A DNA stretch of 64,000 nt from Parietaria judaica. Its lineage: Eukaryota > Streptophyta > Magnoliopsida > Rosales > Urticaceae. Position numbers and translations under genes: made by a program. This document shows, piece by piece, positions 1 through 12,273 of this stretch. The DNA lies in assembly GCA_954871525.1 (NCBI GenBank), contig OX940869.1:23216001-23280000 (forward strand), written 5' to 3'. Under the pieces are notes generated by a model. That model was not told where the DNA came from, did not search any database, and saw only the letters and a program-made list of their open reading frames with translations. Each line of letters opens with the position of its first letter. Position 1 is the stretch's first letter.

Positions 1-702
1 TATTCGATTATTTTAAGTCATGAGGCTTAATAAACACGTTGAATACGAATCTCTAATGCAATACGAATTAAACCTATTTTGTGTATTTTTGCACGATTAG
101 TAATGTCCTCGGAAGTCTTTAATTAAACGGTGACTTTTTTTTATAACTTGGATTATATTTATGAAGCAAAGTTTTGGATGGTCCGTTTCATTAGACGGGC
201 AAATCCGTCATTTCAAAAAGAATATTAGTAAAAATGTTTAGAGATATACAATACGAAAATGAAAGAAGCGTAAATAAATAGTTAAAAAGAAGGAGAGAGA
301 AAAGTTAAGTGTAAAAGCGGTCCAGGGTCACTGCAACTTGACAAAATTAAGATGGGGTTACAGTCCATGACTCAGACCTCCAGCTGGTCTCATCATCATT
401 TATTATTATTATTATTAGTTACATACATTACTAACTAAATCTCAATCCCATTTCCGAGTCAACTCGCCCGAGTTTTGACTCTTATTTATTACACAACGCA
501 ACTTAACCAGGGTTAAAACAACAACTGGTTAAGAAGGACAGCCACAAAACCTAAGATTTTTCTCATCATCATCATCGTCTTCTTCTTCCTCCCCTTAATT
601 CAGACACAAAACCTAACTCCAACAAACCCCATAAAAGCCCACCTTCTTTAATTTCCTTAATTTCCCACAAACAGTTCAGTTCCCCATAAGAACCCTAGAT
701 AG
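1..702 (+). promoter_or_regulatory. Upstream region and leader of the ZHD gene
   Basis: AT-rich non-coding DNA that becomes pyrimidine-rich just before the gene: a TCATCATC/TCTTCTTC tract at about 561-596 is typical of a plant 5' leader. No convincing TATA box is visible; ATAAAAG near 632 is the closest match. No other gene is seen. The extent of the promoter is inferred only from position upstream of the start codon at 714. Confidence 0.5.
456..481. promoter_or_regulatory. Inverted pair of W-box cores
   Basis: An inverted repeat with arms GAGTCAA-CTCG and CGAG-TTTTGACTC presents two TTGAC cores head to head about 240 bp before the ZHD start codon. TTGAC(C/T) is the WRKY-binding W-box core. 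The pairing is visible in the sequence; a regulatory role is inference. Confidence 0.35.
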
Positions 703-723
703 ATGTTCCACCCATGGACCTAG
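703..723 (+). CDS. Six-codon upstream ORF overlapping the ZHD start
   Basis: An ATG at 703 opens a six-codon frame (M-F-H-P-W-T) that stops at TAG 721-723. It is out of frame with the main ORF and overlaps its ATG at 714. The uORF start has a poor context (T at -3, T at +4) while the main ATG has G at +4, so leaky scanning is plausible. Whether the transcript includes position 703 is unknown, and a regulatory effect is inference. Confidence 0.4.
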   Translation: MFHPWT

Positions 724-1661
724 CCCCCACTCCCACCACGGCTCACGCCCTTGCTCCTGCCACCGCCAAGTCCCCGGAACCCGAGACCGAGCCGACGCTG
801 ACCCGGATCCAGCCCGTCAAGCCGCTGAGCTTCGGCAACGGAATCCTGAAGCGCCACAGTACCACCAACCACGTCAACCACGCCAACCACCACGCCGCCG
901 CGCCGGCGGCGGTGGTGACGTACCGGGAATGTCTGAAGAACCACGCGGCCAGCCTGGGCGGGCACGCGCTGGACGGGTGCGGCGAGTTCATGCCGTCCCC
1001 CGCGGCCGTCCCCGCCGACCCGTCGTCCCTCAAATGCGCCGCCTGCGGGTGCCACCGCAACTTCCACCGCCGTGACCCCGACGACCCCCTCCCCTCCGCC
1101 GCCGCCGCCGCCACGCACGTGATCGAGTACCAGCCGCACCACCGGCACCACCCGCCCCCGCCGCCTCCCCCCCCTCTCCGCAGCCCGTCGTCCGCCTCGC
1201 CCCCGCCCATCTCCTCCTCCTTCTACCCCTCCGCGCCGCACATGCTCCTCGCCCTCTCCTCCGCCGACCACAATTCCCACCAGCCCGTCCTCACCCCCCC
1301 GAGCTCCGGAGGCGGCGGGGGGCGGAAGCGGTTCCGGACCAAATTCAGCCAGGGGCAGAAGGAGAAGATGTTCCGGTTCGCGGAGCGCGTCGGCTGGAAG
1401 ATGCAGAAGCGCGACGAGGACCTCGTGCGCGAGTTCTGCGGCGATGCCGGCGTCGACCGCGGCGTGCTCAAGGTCTGGATGCACAACAACAAGAACACCT
1501 TCGCCAAGAAGGACGGCTCGGCCGCCGCTGCCTCCTCGGCTCCCAACACGAGCGGCGACGGCGGCGACGATGACCACAATGCGAGCGACGAGGCACACCA
1601 CAACCACCATCACCACCACCACCATCACGTAGGGACTAATGGGTCGTCCTCGTCTTCTTGA
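714..1661 (+). CDS. Zinc-finger homeodomain transcription factor, ZHD8/9/10 type
   Basis: A single-exon 315-residue DNA-binding protein, expected to be nuclear. Residues about 68-121 are the ZF-HD dimerisation finger: [22 protein letters not shown] and [13 protein letters not shown] supply the conserved Cys and His ligands. Residues about 203-266 are the homeodomain ([32 protein letters not shown]) with the family's WMHNNK recognition helix. The linker is Pro- and His-rich, and the C-terminus is acidic and then poly-His. The N-terminus ([25 protein letters not shown]) resembles Arabidopsis ZHD8/9/10 (AtHB30/34/23). ZHD genes are usually intronless, which fits. The coding sequence is very GC-rich beside AT-rich flanks. 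The family is certain; the subgroup rests on recalled N-terminal similarity. Confidence 0.95.
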   Translation: MDLAPTPTTAHALAPATAKSPEPETEPTLTRIQPVKPLSFGNGILKRHSTTNHVNHANHHAAAPAAVVTYRECLKNHAASLGGHALDGCGEFMPSPAAVPADPSSLKCAACGCHRNFHRRDPDDPLPSAAAAATHVIEYQPHHRHHPPPPPPPPLRSPSSASPPPISSSFYPSAPHMLLALSSADHNSHQPVLTPPSSGGGGGRKRFRTKFSQGQKEKMFRFAERVGWKMQKRDEDLVREFCGDAGVDRGVLKVWMHNNKNTFAKKDGSAAAASSAPNTSGDGGDDDHNASDEAHHNHHHHHHHHVGTNGSSSSS

Positions 1662-3388
1662 TCGCCATCGTTTTGATCGCCAAACATGAGTTCATAGCAA
1701 TAAGGTGTTAGATATAATTAGACTTCTTCTTCTTTTTCTACTACTACTACTACAACTTGGTATTAATTACTTTAGTTGCTCTTTTTTTCTTTGTTTTTAT
1801 TTAATTAATTAGTGTTAATTACTGAGAGATGCATGATCATCTTGTTGGTGAGGAGATATAACAAGGGAGCGATTGATTGATGATGCAGCATATTATTGAT
1901 TCCAGTCTTGCATGATCGTGTTTAATTAGTGTAAATTAGACAGAAACAGAAAATGAAGAAAAGCATATTAGTTTATTTTCATCATAATCTTTTTCCATTA
2001 AAATGAAAATTTGTGAATCTAACGTCTTATCAGAAATGACACATCACAGCTCCTTCAAAAAGAAATGACACAGTAAGTAAAATGTGTGTGTTTTTTCATC
2101 TCTTATTCTGATGTTCGATGGGAAGAAACAGAAAGTGTTTCTGCTTCAAATGGGGTGATTGCAATATGCTAATTATTATAAGTTATCCTAATTAGCAATT
2201 GCATTAATTTAATGCAAAAGTAATGCCGATCGATCCAAGAGATCTTGCTCCATACTTGTAACATTTATCAATTATGTATATAAAATTATCCCATCATTAG
2301 CAAGCACTGTATTTTATTTTATTTAAAAAATTTCAATTATTTTATAAGAGGGTAATGCTTGTGGTATGGTCATGGTTTCTTCAATGCTTCCAAAGCAATC
2401 CTATAATGATTTTATTATATTATTATTATCATATTCGCAAAGCTAAAGGGTTTAGTATTAATTTAATGGTACATGGATTAAGATGGGTTAACATAATTTA
2501 ATGCTAATTAAACTCCTACCTTTTTGTGGGCTAATTATTTTTTGGATCACTTTCCTTTTAAGGGAAGTGCATCAAACTCCACGACCAAATATATCATATT
2601 TTAATTAGGGTTTAGGAGCTAAGTGCATTAAATTAATGGTTATGGTGACGAAAGTGTATGCTACTTTTTTTGTGGTCTGTTTTGGGGTTTGGTCATTGAT
2701 GAAGTCACTAATCTTGTGAGTTCATTGGATTTGTTTTGCGGTGAGAGGTCTCAACTGCCCTTAGCATGGGTCATCATGTCCTCACACACATCAATTAGCC
2801 TTTAAAACCAGAGAGATATGGGAATCTCTAGGAACTTTGACTACCCCTATATCATTAATTTTTTTTATTAATCTAATAAATAATCGCGGCAAAAGTATTC
2901 AAATTTTGACGGATTGAGGCGTCTGGAGTTCAAAGTGGAAAAAAAAAACCTGCAAAAGTATTTGTCTATTTTTTTCTCATTGAATTTAATGAGAGAAGAC
3001 ATTAGATGACTGGATGATCACATACATTTATTGTATCTTAGTTACGATTTAATGGCACCATGATAAAAAGTTGACCAACATTAGTGAAACTAATTAAATG
3101 AAAAACAATACATTGTTGAACATTTGTTGATTTTAAGTACTTTTGTCGCTATTTTTATTGCTTCATTTAGTTAAAGTTCTAAGTAGTTTTACCGTGATTA
3201 TCCTTTAATTAAAAATAAAAAATAAAGAGGAAGTGTTTGGATCCTCTTTTTTCTATATTAAATAAGATAGGATATGAAGTAATGCATGGGCATTTAAGTT
3301 TGGATATCCAATTATGTATGTTGTTTGGAATACATAGATGGGAAGGTTATTAATTATGAAAAAGAAATTATGATAAAAAAATATTGCA

Positions 3389-3389
<1 letters not shown>

Positions 3390-3428
<39 letters not shown>

Positions 3429-3460
3429 GTTGTTGTTGTTGTTGTTGTTATTATTATTAT
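3390..3460. repeat. Compound (TTA)n(TTG)n(TTA)n microsatellite
   Basis: An uninterrupted trinucleotide tract that changes from TTA to TTG and back to TTA; non-coding. Confidence 0.9.
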
Positions 3461-3790
3461 ATGGGCCTTTTTCTTTATGTTTACGTGTTTAAGCAGGTGC
3501 AAATGAAATAAATTAGTCAGTCAGAGAGTGAGGGTTGAAAAAAATAAAAAAATCATTTTAGTTGTTGCTGATGATCAAAGATTGCTTAATGTGGGAGCTA
3601 ACTTTTGAACCATTGAAATTCAAAAATGTTTGTCTTAGTTTACTTTTTGCGAATTCTATTAAAAATGTTTAACTTTTAACGATATATTGGTGTATGAAAT
3701 GAAATGTTCATAAACTCTAAAACTAATTTTATTGAACTCGTACAATTATATATTTATCTAACACCAACATCTTTTAAAAGTTTATAAACT

Positions 3791-3791
<1 letters not shown>

Positions 3792-3827
<36 letters not shown>
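3792..3827. repeat. (AT)n microsatellite
   Basis: About 18 AT dinucleotides in intergenic DNA. Similar short AT runs occur at 5509-5535, 13579-13600, 17924-17950 and 50311-50334. Confidence 0.9.
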
Positions 3828-3828
<1 letters not shown>

Positions 3829-6110
3829 CTTCCAAATTTTAAAAGTTTACATCTTTCTCCTCAAATAATCTTTTAGTGGTGTCGATCGATCGATGCCAAG
3901 AATTTAAAAATTGTATTGTAAGTTTTTTCTTTTAGTGTTTAAAGATCGTATTATTGTCAATCGTATCAAGTATCTAAAGATCGAAAAAATATGTGAACTT
4001 AATTTAGTGTACGGATAATATTTGGAAGTTCGGTCCATAGGTCAATGAAGTCTCAACACTATACTTTTTCTAAGTATTGACTTAAAAAAAAAAAAAATCT
4101 AAGTCGAAAAATGTGTTTTGGATTATATATTGTTTACAGGATTATTTTTTGTTTATTTCTTTAATTCCATTGAATAATTAACTATATTACTTAGCCATTT
4201 TAATATTGATTAAGTAAGGTGGGTAAAAGGATCTTTATTACACAAATATTTATTCTAGTTGACGTTTATAATTATCCTGTTGGTCTAGAACATTAATAAC
4301 TTTGTAGTTTTATTTCAAAAATATATATTTTTAAATGGATGAAATATAGTCTGAAAGTTTCGTGGAAGAGAATGTCCTAGTCATTTTATTCATCGTCTGA
4401 AATTATATATAAAAAAAAAAAAATCGGGTGAATTTCATGATATAGAACCATCTATCAAAATGTTATTTCCTTTGAAACTTTTCAACAAAAATACAGCATT
4501 CGTGATTAGAAGATTTGAGGAGAAAGATTGATTTTGAAGTGAGAAATATAGCATGAAAGTGAATGTGGTATTTTGGGAACAGAATATATAGTTGATAGAT
4601 TTAGAACAGTAGAAAGTAGAAACTAAATTATTCTTTATTTAAAGCAAAAAAAAAAAGAAAGTGAATTATTCATTTGTAATTGTAATCAGAGATGATTTTT
4701 TAGTCATAAATTGAGGTTCTAAATCTTAATCCACTGTTCAAAGTCCAGCCCATTTAGGCTGAATTAAGTATCATAAACTAGTACATTTGTTTCCTATCCT
4801 ATTTTAATTGTATGCATGCGATTAAAAGTAGTAAATATATACAAATTGCTCAGAAAATTGGGTCTAAATATTAGCATAAATTATTGCATGTTTGCGAGAG
4901 ACAAAATCCGCATTCCATGGAGCTAGCTAAACTAAAAGAATACCCACAACATAACTCTAATTCTAAGATTTTATAATCATTTGCGACTTTAATTATTAAT
5001 TGACTCTCACTAACATATTATATGCTATTACCCTAGCTGTATTAATGTTCCTACAAATAGTTTTTCGCCATGGCAAGAAAGTTTCATAATAAAATTAACT
5101 TTTTTTTTTATATAATTTAATAATTTTTCATATCATATCATATTTTAATGAAAAAAATTATAAAAATTTAAGTCTTGTATTTTATTTTTCAAAGCTCAAA
5201 AAATTATTCTGTCGGGCATATTAGTGATACAATAGTCACGTAAAAATAAATATCAAACGGGATATTGAGAAAAAAAAAATAAAAAATCAAAAGCATCGGA
5301 GTCGAAAAAGAAAAAAAGATAAAGCCTTAGGTTTCGTCAAAATTATTTAAAAAAACCAAGGCCGCCGGTTTCAATTTGCCATCGAAACGCTCTAGTGACC
5401 CGAATTTGACTCATACGCTATTTGGCGTCACATTTAATTATATACGTATATGTATATAATTATGAGTAAATATAGTGAATGCGTAGTATCTTTTAACTCA
5501 TCATATTTAATATATATATATATATATATATATATGTGTAGTGAGAGTGTAAGACAAGAAGAAGTGAAGTGGAAACTGTGGAATAAACGCACCTAGTTGG
5601 TGTTCTAAACATTCCTTTGTGAGAAGGCCAGTTAATATATATTCACAGGGATACATACAATTCAGAAAGTAATCTAAACTTTCTTTCTTTCTCTCTCTCT
5701 ATATATATTGAGAGAGGTATATCTATGTGTATTTCAATATTATATATTTTGGAAGAATGGATTTAAATTTTACTAGGAAAATGGAAAGATGGGAGGTCAA
5801 TTCACATTGGATTCTCATAGAAGGCCCTTTTCACCAATTAGTAGGCTATTTGATATTTTCATGTGTCATTATAAGCCTTTGTGCACCAGTTAAAATTAAA
5901 TGGACTCTCTTCAAAACTTTAATTCAAAATAGCCATAAGAGTTTATCACCAACTATTTTCTTTTCATGAAAAGAAAAAACCCACGTTTTATTTTATGATA
6001 CCGGATTTCTGATTTTATCAATAAGTTTTCCTAATTTATTGATTATACACCTCCTAGTCCAACATATAAGATTAAGATCATTGTTTGTTGCATTGTCATA
6101 ACATAATTAA

Positions 6111-6421
6111 AAAGGGATATTTGTGGTAAAAGTACCACAAAGTATCTCCTAATAGGGGCATATTCTAAATTTCATTTTATCGTGGCAAAAGTTTCAATAA
6201 AACCAAAAAATATTGTGCGGTAAGTTCAAAATTTTATTGTTATCGTAGTAATTTTTTTCAAAAAAACCAAAAGATAGTCCTGTAAGTTTCAAATTCCTTA
6301 CGCCAGAATTATCTTTAAATTTTTAGAACTTTTGTCACGACAAAATAAAATTTAGAATATGCTGCGTATAAAGAGATACTTGACTGGTGATACTTTTTTT
6401 TCTCTCTCACAGATATCCTTT
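6111..6421. mobile_element. MITE-like inverted-repeat element
   Basis: The two ends are inverted relatives: the left end AAAGGGATATTTGTG faces right-end AAAGGATATCTGTGAG, and inner arms (GCATATTCTAAATTT, CGTGGCAAAAGTT and their counterparts) continue the match for over 90 bp. It is about 311 bp with no coding capacity, the form of a miniature inverted-repeat transposable element. The flank is TTAA/AAA-rich, so no target duplication can be assigned with certainty; the superfamily is undetermined. Confidence 0.6.
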
Positions 6422-7209
6422 AAAAAAAATATAATAACTACTAAAATATTATAAAATTGTATTTAAAATTAATTGACAATATGGAGAGTAACTTATTTTT
6501 TTTTAAACACTGTAAGTCTCTTTTAGAGTTCTTAACAAAAAGAATTAGTTGTTTTGAATTCTAAATTTGGCCTCAACGAACATGAAAATAGTAATATTCA
6601 AGAAATTACATGAAAATGAATAACACAAATAACAACTTGTATTATCCGAATGAATCAGCAAAATCATAAAGACAAACTTAAATTTTTTAATTTTTTAATT
6701 TTGGTATTATCTTATTATAATATTGTGCTTTTTCTTTGTATGTTACGGTGTCCATTGGCATTAGATAATTAGATTAGATATTATCTTCAACTTTGAGATC
6801 TCACCAACATCTATGGATGAAGAGAAAAGGCTACGAAAGGGTATGAAAAAAAAAGAAGGAATAAAGAACAAAGATATACAGCATATATCCCAATTAAATG
6901 TCTTATAAATCTTTATTTGATACCTCATACAAATTCTTCTCCTCAAAATCTTATCCCAAAAACACAAGAACAACAACATTTTTTTATCACTTTCATTCGT
7001 TAATTTTTATTTAATTTTATTTCACAATATTCCCTAGAATTAATGCATTGTCGTTTAGCTATGCATATTGCATAGAGATAAGAACCGAATTTATTTCAGT
7101 TTTACATAATTATCTTTACCACGGTTTGGACACATTTATTAAAATTTAAAACCATGTACAAAAAACGAAGCATGAAACGTATGAAAATTGGAATAATAAA
7201 TACATCTTA

Positions 7210-7276
<67 letters not shown>

Positions 7277-9407
7277 AATGAAGGACCACTCAATTATTTT
7301 GCAGCATAAAGATTAGTGCGCTTTTATTTTTGAGGTGGTGGTCCTATTATTTTCGCGTCATTTACTCTAACAATCTCTGTCCTTAATATTCTTTTAATTA
7401 GAATAAATTAAATCACACCTAAAAAAAATACCCTAATTATTATCTCTATAGGCAAATTGCATATATAGATTTTTATTAGGTTTGAAGGTCAAAAGGGTTT
7501 CGATTTATCCCTTCTTTTGTTACTAAAAAAGAATATGACCACTTTTATATTCTAACATGCAAGCTTTATTTGAAAAACAAAACAATTATTGTCCGACAAT
7601 AAATACCAATATGCATACAACATATAACCCAGCCCCAAGTTTTTTACTCACGCCTTAGCTTCTGGCTTGTTATGTCCGATCTAGCAAGTAGTCGGTCTGG
7701 ACACGACATACAATACGGTTATTATGATATAATATGATAGATTTGGGTCTACATAAAATAAATTTGGATCTAATCGCGTCGAGCATGATTATTGAATTAT
7801 CTCGATTAAGCAGAATTAAAGAATAAAATTGGCATTTTATATATATTTTTTCTTTTTAATCATTTAAAAGTCGTATTATTGAATTATATTAATTAAGTTA
7901 AAAAGAGCCTAAAATATATAGTGATCTATGAAGAATACAACGATTAGTTAAGTGGATTAAATAAATAGACATAAATGATCAATAAATAATATCGGTCTAG
8001 ATTTATATAAAATTAATAAAAAATAAAAGTTAATAATTTTACGAACACAACACAAACCACGAATGTCCATCCTACGTTAAAAAAGATACAGATACCACAT
8101 GGGCCAAGAAGTCTGCCTTTCTAAATTCTGAAACTATATTCGTATTGGGCTTAGATTTACTTATTATTTGTATGCCTAAATTTTATTTCTATTTACAGAA
8201 GTTGGCATTTCAAGCTCAAATTCTATTAGGTATATACATATATAGTCCATTTCAAAGCTGATTGTTATGAGAGTTTTACGTCTAAAAAACCCCCACAAAC
8301 TCGTTTTCTCTTAGTTGAATTTATATAGTAACATATACAGAAATGTGTAGGAGAATAATACTCTGCGCATCTATATTGATATGCTGTGTAAATACAGTAA
8401 TCCGAAAATCGGATTACAATATTTCTTTTTCTTTTAAAAAAGATTCGGAGCTAGAAATTTTGATTACAATAGTTTTGGTTCCGAATTTTATCGGATTCAG
8501 CATTTTGATTTCGGATAAAAGTTAGAACCAGAAATTTTGATTTTGAATATTATCGAATATATTATATACTATATTTTATATAAATTAGTTATTAAAATCA
8601 TGAAAGGTAGATTTTAAGATTCAACTGCTCTAATAAAAAAAATAAAAAAATGAAATAAAAATAAAAACCGGTAGTTTGATTTCGGATAACTCCGGAATCC
8701 AAATTTTTGGATTAAATATTTCCTGAGCCAAAAAATTTTAGTTTCGGATTTTGTTTCAAATTGACACAAATACTATATTCTTTACCATATTTACCGGATA
8801 AATTAATAGGTCACTGAATGATAATTATTTTATTTAATAAATTGTATTTCTTCTATGACTAGATACTAGATAGTTTGGTTGGAACTTTCCATGATTGATT
8901 TGTTCTATACTTACAAAAGCAGGTAAACGTAAATCCACGTTACATACGATGGTCATAGTGTGACTGAGCACGTGTCGATTAATTTGCTCGAATATATTTT
9001 ATATTTTCAGCTTGTTATGTTCTGATCTATAGAGCACGTGGGTATTTCTATAGCTTTGAAAACTATTGGACACTAAAGGAAATAATGTAGGCATGTGTTT
9101 AATTTATTATATTATATTATATTATATTATTCATTGAAATATTGAGAGTGTTTGTTTCAGCTTTTATATGGCCCAAAAGCTATTAAAAAAGTTCTATTGG
9201 AGATGTGTTAGGCCAAAATCTTTGACGACATTCTCCGGATATAATTTAATTATGGCATTTAAAGCCCAGAGAAATAGACTATTCTACATTTATTGTGCCT
9301 TCAAATTTTTGGGTAATATATATATTGGGCCTAGCTTGCAAATATACATTATTCCACTTGCGAATTAACCAAACTCTATTGTAGTTTTTTCAAAGGTGAT
9401 ATTATTA
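6422..9407. other. AT-rich intergenic region
   Basis: No gene recognised. It contains the long AT run at 7215-7273 and, at about 8395-8760, dispersed TTCGGAT/ATCCGAA motifs on both strands that suggest an eroded transposon-like repeat without definable ends. Confidence 0.5.
7215..7273. repeat. (AT)n microsatellite, about 59 bp
   Basis: The longest pure AT dinucleotide run in the window, in intergenic DNA. Confidence 0.95.
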
Positions 9408-9664
9408 AGGAAATTTCATAAAATAACTCTAAATACACAATAAATTTTATTACTAGCCCTTAAATTTTTTATAATTCTCAAAATAACTTTTTTAAATTTA
9501 ATGTAAAAAAATACCCCTGCAAAATGGATATATCGCGTCCTGAAAAATGGACAAGTTAGGGGTATTTTGGTACATGAAATTTGAAAAAGTTATTTTGAGA
9601 ATTATGAAAACTAGGAGGTTAGTAATAGAATTTGTAGTGAATGATTATTTTACGAAGTTTCCCT
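9408..9664. mobile_element. MITE with long TIRs and 7-bp TSD
   Basis: A 257-bp palindromic element. The left arm begins AGGAAATTTCATAAAATAA and the right arm, reverse-complemented, begins AGGGAAACTTCGTAAAATAA. The arms stay alignable for about 80 bp, including TTCTCAAAATAACTTTTT. Both sides carry ATTATTA (9401-9407 and 9665-9671) as the target duplication. An inner ATACCCC/GGGGTAT pair extends the hairpin. Non-coding and non-autonomous; the 7-bp duplication in AT-rich DNA leaves the superfamily open. Confidence 0.75.
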
Positions 9665-9784
9665 ATTATTATCAGCTAGAAGTACAATGTTTGTGACAAA
9701 AATAATGAAATATTTTACACTATACTTGTGTAGGAGCAATTAATAATTTTATTCTTTTGCTCGTCGTCGTCGTCGTCGTCGTCG

Positions 9785-9829
<45 letters not shown>

Positions 9830-11831
9830 GTTTTACTCATTTAGTATTTGGCTAACTCTAGTAATTTAAATTAACCCTTATAAAAAGAGATATTACCCGC
9901 ATATATATAAGTCTCTATAAGCACATCAAAGTAGACTTTATGTTTCCAATGTAATTTTTGCCAGGCAATAGTATTCATTTTTTTCTTTCAACATTGGTCG
10001 TAAATCGTTAAGTGCCACATCGGAACATTTTGGTTCTTTATGGTTTCCCTTTTGAGCACAAGATAAACATACTTTGAACCGTTGAGATACGACGATATTT
10101 TAATTTGAAGGAAGCAATAGAGACCAATAAAATGAAGTCACATTGCACGCAACTGTTTTTAGTTTATGACTTATCTTAAAAAAAAAAGTTTAAATTGGGA
10201 ATTTATGCTGCCTATTTTAGTTTTTCTTTTTTTGTTAGATACTCATGCGCTAATATTTGTTATTAGAATTACGTAAGGTTTTTATTATTATTTTGGTGCC
10301 TTTGTGGGCCTAATAAACCCCTTTCTCTATGAAAATAAAAATAAAAATATAGTTATAAGAATTTGGAACGATACAGAACATGCATAGATTGATGTATATA
10401 TATATACACACACACATGTGTGTGTATACGATTCTTGTAGGTTTTGTGAAGACGGACATAGTGACATTCACCAGATTGAAGTGTTATATGTACCAAATTT
10501 TAAAGCCTAACTTGATAAGATTTTTTAGTGTAACATCTCACATGGAAAGTCTTCAAAAACCATATGGTGATCACAGAAAAGAAAATTATGGAGCACAATA
10601 TATTGTCGATAAATTCTTCAGGCCTAAACAATCTTATATATACATATATATATATTTGATTATTCCAATTACAGATCTTTGGCAAATCACATATGATTTC
10701 ATGATACTGCTTTCATCGAAACTAGAATTTGTGTATCTAATAAAGCATTTTGCATTGAGTCTCATGTGAACTACCAAGACATGTGATATCAATTTCGGTG
10801 ATAAGATAAGTGGAAGATTTAATTTTTTTTAATGTTTAATTAATCGCCTTTTAAGTAGAGATGCCGAAAGAACTCTCCATTATAACAACCAACACGATTA
10901 GATTTGTGGGCCTTTAATCTCACTTAAAAAGTGATTAGACTTCGGGTTTAATTATCTTTTATTCCATCGGTCTTGGCTTAACAATAAAGTTTCTTAGATT
11001 TGATGTGTTCTAAGAGATAATTAAAACTTACACTACTAAGCAAGAAGATGCCTTGATGGATTTATTCAATGAAGCTTGCTCCTTATGCTCATTGAATAAA
11101 TATAATTTAAAAATATAATATAATAACAAATTTCACATCTGAATTTCAGATTGAAATATGGTCTTTAAGAATCTAATCATTCACAAACAAAATCAGCACA
11201 TATTATGAAATTAGCACTAATCTATTAATATAGTTGGCACATGGATAAGACCATTGGAAACTGGTATCAAGAACACATAATATATCTCTAATTAAGTATT
11301 TTTTATTAAGGATACATTTAACTCTTTATTATAAGCGTTTAATTAATACCTTCATCAATTTTGATTTTTGAGTGTATCTAAATGATAATACTCGTAAACC
11401 AGCATGCTTAATTAGTCCCTAGATTATTATTCGTATTCCTACATACAATATATAGGACATTAATTAATGAGACACATGCTCATATATATTAAAATATATA
11501 TGGAATTGAATTTATAGAAATCAAGGATTGTACAGCTTCTATATATAGGATAAAAACATTAAAGTATGGATGCAACAATGTTTCTTCAAATTTCACTCGA
11601 AGTTAAACAACCCGTATTTCCATTAATATTAATATAACTATTTTCTCAACAATTTAGAACATAGAAAATAGAGTATCAACCCCATGTTCACAAATTAATC
11701 ACAATCACAAATCCATACAAACAAGCAGAAATCAAAAAAAGAAAGCACACAATAATGGCGATACAATTACATGGAAACACAGCAAACGCCTATGCATAAA
11801 TACGTAACAAATTGATGTATAGTGTTTGTGT
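9665..11831. other. Intergenic region between the MITE and the MIF gene
   Basis: AT-rich, with the TCG trinucleotide repeat and a TA/CA:TG/TA near-palindrome at about 10400-10428. A 129-codon open frame at 10380-10769 has AT-rich, low-complexity content and no recognisable domain, so it is not called. The last part should contain the MIF 3' UTR. Confidence 0.5.
9761..9829. repeat. (TCG)n microsatellite
   Basis: About 23 TCG repeats with one TCA interruption near 9790. A pure CpG-containing trinucleotide array is unusual inside a region of roughly 30% GC. Confidence 0.95.
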
Positions 11832-12131
11832 TCAAGCCCCATTCGAAGAAGGTGAAGAGCACTCGCAAACTACCTCGGGAGGCGCGGTCTCCGGTTCCCG
11901 TCGGTGGAAGTTCCGGTGGCAGCCACACGCCGCGCATGTGAGAGCAGCGCTCGTCCCGTCCTCGCCGCTGGCCATGAATTCCCTGCAGCCGTCCACGGCA
12001 TAGCCCCCTACGCCTGCAGCGTGATTCTTCTGGCACTCGCCGTACCTCACGCTCCGGCCAGAGACCGACGAGCTCGTCGAATTCCTCGACCGCTCTTCGG
12101 ATCTTCTCACCACCACTTGCCTCTTCCTCAT
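11832..12131 (-). CDS. Mini zinc finger (MIF) protein
   Basis: A 99-residue protein consisting essentially of a ZF-HD-class zinc finger without a homeodomain. Residues 29-78 contain [23 protein letters not shown] and [14 protein letters not shown]; ligand-type residues include C33, H37, C49, C66, C69, C71, H72 and H76. MIF proteins bind ZHD fingers and block their dimerisation and DNA binding, acting as microproteins in hormone and floral-meristem pathways. The N-terminus (MRKRQVVV) and about 99 aa match MIF1/MIF2 size. The start ATG at 12131 is about 130 bp below a TATA box. The gene is GC-rich in AT-rich surroundings and convergent with the ZHD gene 10 kb away. Very secure. Confidence 0.95.
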   Translation of the reverse strand: MRKRQVVVRRSEERSRNSTSSSVSGRSVRYGECQKNHAAGVGGYAVDGCREFMASGEDGTSAALTCAACGCHRNFHRREPETAPPEVVCECSSPSSNGA

Positions 12132-12261
12132 GATGGTGACTCCGGAACAATCCCTTTCAAGTTTGTTCAGAGAGAATTAGAGGGTGATCAAGTCTCTGAA
12201 GAAGTCTTGGTCTTGACTCTTGAGTGGTTATTATTCTTAGGGTCAAGCCCTAACCCTAGCT

Positions 12262-12273
12262 CTATATTTATAG
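12262..12273 (-). promoter_or_regulatory. TATA box of the MIF gene
   Basis: Read on the minus strand this is CTATAAATATAG, a strong plant TATA box about 130 bp before the MIF start codon. That implies a leader of roughly 100 nt. Confidence 0.75.

Larger units (their letters stand above)
1662..6110. other. AT-rich intergenic region after ZHD
   Basis: The 3' flank of the ZHD gene followed by long AT-rich sequence. Stop codons are frequent in all frames, and no domain or splice-supported gene is recognised. It holds the microsatellites listed separately and a weak inverted repeat near 2874-3165 that I could not confirm as an element. Confidence 0.6.

Noticed and set aside
720..1628. A 302-codon open frame antisense to the ZHD gene
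   Set aside because: Val/Gly/Arg-rich product of a GC-rich coding strand read in reverse; the sense frame has clear zinc-finger and homeodomain motifs.
2874..3165. Possible inverted-repeat element (CGCGGCAAAAGTA facing GCGACAAAAGTAC)
   Set aside because: The match covers only about 18 bases with several mismatches, and no target duplication is visible.
10380..10769. A 129-codon plus-strand frame
   Set aside because: AT-rich with simple-repeat content and no recognisable domain or promoter; consistent with chance.
11767..12150. A 127-codon minus-strand frame across the MIF gene
   Set aside because: It lacks an ATG at its start and overlaps the MIF frame, which carries the conserved zinc finger.
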